Under the pieces are notes generated by a model. The model did not search any database. It was not told where the DNA came from and worked only from the letters and a program-made list of their open reading frames with translations. 36,085 bases of DNA from JBFHQE01 sp041592335. Lineage in GTDB: Bacteria > Pseudomonadota > Gammaproteobacteria > Thiohalobacterales > Thiohalobacteraceae. The DNA is taken from the NCBI GenBank assembly GCA_041592335.1, contig JBFHQE010000023.1, forward strand, positions 1 to 36,085, read 5' to 3'. Position 1 is the first letter of the stretch. Each line of letters opens with the position of its first letter. Positions 34,116-36,085 of this stretch are shown here, piece after piece. The translations under genes were made by a program, and so were the position numbers.

Positions 34116-35078
34116 TTACCTCGGCGTAGCAGTTTCGCGACTTCCGACATTCGCATTTCCTCGTGTTGTGTCGGGCACTTCTGCTTCCGATGCAAAGCGA
34201 CGTTCTTCCAGCACAGAGGAAATCTCTGACTCGGAACGTTCCCAACGGGGGTCGTCACCCGGCAGCACCACCAGCACCACGCGACGATTGCGCGTGCGTC
34301 CGGCGGGTGTCTGATTGCTCGCGACCGGGTGCTCGGCACCGTAGCCAATCGCTGCCATCCGCACCGGGTCCACCCCGTTATCCTTCAATAAATGTACCAC
34401 GCTTGCCGCGCGTGCGGCGGACAAATCCCAGTTCGAACGGAATTTTTCCGTAAAAATGGGGGTGTCATCCGTGTAACCTTCTACTTTAATTGTATTGGAG
34501 TAAGGCCTTAATAATTCAGCAATTCTCTCCACAACGGGATAGGCCGAGGCGGCCAGCATGCTGTTGCTGCCACTGAACAGCACACTCGACTGGATTTCAA
34601 TCTCGATCCAGCGCTTGTCGCGACGGACATGCACCAGTTCATCTTCCAGCAGACTGCCCATCGCCGTGCTGATCTTGTCCGACAGGTCCCTGAGATCGGG
34701 ATCGGCGAAACCGGCGGGCGGAAGCGGCTTGCCGGGCGCCTTGATGGATTTTGCCGCCTCGGTGCCGATTTCCCAGTCCCTGGGACGGGTCGGAAACGGC
34801 AGATCAATGGCGATGGATTCATCGTAGGGGCTGCGGGTCTTGCGATCCGGCGTGCGCGCCAGGTCGCCCTTCCCCATGGGCTCGGCCGTCCGGGTAGCCT
34901 GGCGAAACGCTGCATCCAGCGCGTCGGATAGCACCCGGTATTTGCCTTCGTTGACGGATGAAATCGCGTACATAACCACAAAAAACGCAAACAGCAGCGT
35001 AATGAAATCCGCATAGGAAACCAGCCAGCGATCGTGGTTTTCCGGTTCCTCTATGTGTCTTTGCCTGCGTCGCCTCAT
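34116..35078 (-). CDS. motD: Flagellar stator protein MotD (MotB family)
   Basis: 320 residues. A basic N-terminus (RRRRQRH) precedes the single helix LVSYADFITLLFAFFVVMYA, in which D24 is the ion-carrying aspartate of stators. A periplasmic linker and plug region follows. The OmpA/MotB peptidoglycan-binding domain lies at about 195-285 (VEGYTDDTPI, SAARAASVVHLL, TRNRRVVLVVL). AAAGGA lies just before ATG. It pairs with MotC 57 nt upstream, as in Pseudomonas, where MotCD is the second stator used for swarming. Confidence 0.94.
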   Translation of the reverse strand: MRRRRQRHIEEPENHDRWLVSYADFITLLFAFFVVMYAISSVNEGKYRVLSDALDAAFRQATRTAEPMGKGDLARTPDRKTRSPYDESIAIDLPFPTRPRDWEIGTEAAKSIKAPGKPLPPAGFADPDLRDLSDKISTAMGSLLEDELVHVRRDKRWIEIEIQSSVLFSGSNSMLAASAYPVVERIAELLRPYSNTIKVEGYTDDTPIFTEKFRSNWDLSAARAASVVHLLKDNGVDPVRMAAIGYGAEHPVASNQTPAGRTRNRRVVLVVLPGDDPRWERSESEISSVLEERRFASEAEVPDTTRGNANVGSRETATPR

Positions 35079-35135
35079 TGTCCTTTCTGCTTCAGGTATG
35101 AGAATAAATGCAATCGTAATGCCAGAACCCTGACA

Positions 35136-35885
35136 CTAGACCGATGGTGGGGAATAACCCCTTAACTTGATTTCAATGTTGCGGGGGTTCTCGCCCTCCG
35201 CGATGGAAGCGATGCCTTCAATCATCATTTCCAGGAACATGGAACGGCGCCGGACATGCGCCTTGAGTTTGTTCGCGGCGGGCAACAGCGCCAGGTTGGC
35301 AAGCCCGACGCCGTAAATCGTCGCCACGAAGGCCACCGCGATGCCGTCGCCCAGTTGCGCGGGATCGGCCAGGTTGTGCATCACATGAATCAGTCCCATG
35401 ACCGCGCCGATAATGCCGATGGTAGGCGCATAACCGCCCATCCCCTCGAACACCTTGGCGGCATCCATGTCGCGTTGTTCCGCGGCATCGAGTTCCACTT
35501 CCAGAATGCCGCGAATCAGCTCCGGTTCATTACCATCCACCAGCAACTGCAAACCCTTGCGGGCAAACAGATGCTCTTCTTTCTCGGCAATGGCCTCAAG
35601 ACCCAGCAGGCCTTCGCGCCGCGCCACGTTGCTCCAAAGGGTCACCTTGCTGACGATCTCGCGGGGACGGTGGACAGGCGGCATGAAAATCCAGGGCAGG
35701 ATACGCCAGGCACGCAGAAAAGTTGTCATCGGTGTCTGGACCATGATGGCGCCCAGCGTACCACCGGTGACAATCACAAATGCCGTCAGCTGGATCAGGG
35801 AACTGGCATGACCTCCTTCCAGGAAGTTGCCGCCCAGAATAGCCACCAGGGCTACCAGCAGACCGATCAGGCTCAAAATATCCAC
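35136..35885 (-). CDS. motC: Flagellar stator protein MotC (MotA family)
   Basis: 249 residues with a GTG start at 35885. Four hydrophobic helices are seen: about 3-20, 32-50, and the pair near 150-170 and 180-200 (GGYAPTIGIIGAVMGLIHVM, AVAFVATIYGVGLANLALLP). The cytoplasmic loop between helices 2 and 3 contains the basic/acidic residues (VARREGLLGLEAIAEKEEH) that touch FliG. It forms the ion-driven stator with MotD. It is the first gene of this block in the window; in related genomes cheA/cheB would lie upstream. Confidence 0.94.
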   Translation of the reverse strand: MDILSLIGLLVALVAILGGNFLEGGHASSLIQLTAFVIVTGGTLGAIMVQTPMTTFLRAWRILPWIFMPPVHRPREIVSKVTLWSNVARREGLLGLEAIAEKEEHLFARKGLQLLVDGNEPELIRGILEVELDAAEQRDMDAAKVFEGMGGYAPTIGIIGAVMGLIHVMHNLADPAQLGDGIAVAFVATIYGVGLANLALLPAANKLKAHVRRRSMFLEMMIEGIASIAEGENPRNIEIKLRGYSPPSV

Positions 35886-36057
35886 TACTGAAAAACCATC
35901 CCTGTTTTTATGTTGATCGGGTATTACTCAGGGAGGTTAACGGCGGGAAGCGAGGATTTCTTACCTTTAGTTTTTATTTAAAATCGTCAATATTAGAGTT
36001 TAATGATACTCAATTTCTGACACTTAACAGAAGCAAAAAGCATCACGTCACAGTATC
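35886..36057. other. Intergenic region upstream of motC
   Basis: No open frame of note. On the minus strand a TTGACG followed by AT-rich sequence lies about 90-110 nt before motC and could be a promoter. I do not see a clear sigma-28 (TAAA-N15-GCCGATAA) site. A GGGATGG lies about 12 nt before the GTG start. Confidence 0.35.
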
Positions 36058-36085
36058 GTCACCCCGGCGTAGGCCGGGGTCCAGG
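36058..36085. repeat. REP-type palindrome at the right edge (third type)
   Basis: The arms ACCCCGGC (36061-36068) and GCCGGGGT (36073-36080) enclose GTAG, inside the common genomic repeat form that begins GTCACCCCGGC and ends GGGGTCCAGG. It may continue beyond the window. The last 15 bases recur at 23606-23620. Confidence 0.75.

Noticed and set aside
34109..34348. 80-residue upstream extension of the ParA-like ATPase
   Set aside because: It lies inside motD in another frame; ATG at 34108, with GAGG about 10 nt upstream, gives the normal ParA start before KGGVGKT.

Overview
The window reads as ordinary chromosome of a motile, glycogen-storing gammaproteobacterium. The evidence is a chemotaxis/motor block in the Pseudomonas/Vibrio order (motC-motD-parC-parP-cheW-DUF2802), a FliK-like/FhlB pair, several c-di-GMP enzymes, and REP-type palindromes resembling those of Pseudomonas. 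Codon use is GC-rich throughout except in one AT-rich block at about 23.63-25.3 kb. I cannot name the genus; a non-enteric, Chromatiales- or Pseudomonadales-like lineage is an inference only.

Layout. 1-951: the right end of an IS3-family element cuts off the catalytic half of a phage-type integrase gene, next to tRNA-Leu(CAA). 1087-15034: a glycogen/alpha-glucan region. It has glgP on the + strand, then an interruption by rhlE, a glycine-zipper protein, a DUF4382 lipoprotein and an EAL phosphodiesterase. Next comes a minus-strand operon glgC-GH57-malQ, divergent from glgB. No glycogen synthase (glgA) or debranching enzyme (glgX) is present. 15035-20454: a Pseudomonas-like REP pair, an AIM24-family gene, mog, a second palindrome, DUF3108 and DUF4124 secreted proteins, a 55-residue membrane protein and a MASE1-GGDEF-EAL protein. 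20451-23544: a lysine-rich H1-like protein and the three AmmeMemoRadiSam genes. 23545-25338: an AT-rich block with one unrecognised 450-residue protein and a possible 26-codon leader ORF. 25339-31343: a membrane-anchored pentapeptide-repeat protein, the fliK-like/fhlB pair, a SlyD-like FKBP and a large periplasmic-sensor/PAS/GGDEF/EAL protein. 31389-35885: the minus-strand motor/chemotaxis operon, which includes a 59-residue protein between cheW and the DUF2802 gene.

How the genes work together. GlgC makes ADP-glucose, GlgB introduces branches, and GlgP, MalQ and GH57 remodel or degrade the glucan. MotC/MotD form a stator. ParC/ParP/CheW place and assemble the chemoreceptor array at the pole. 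Three c-di-GMP proteins (one EAL only, two GGDEF-EAL) could link metabolic or periplasmic signals to motility.

The best candidates for something undescribed are the AT-rich 450-residue orphan with its leader ORF, the two translationally coupled microproteins (55 and 59 residues), the EAL protein with a YkuI-like sensor tail beside the glucan operon, and the membrane-anchored pentapeptide protein. All readings were made by eye, without database searches.
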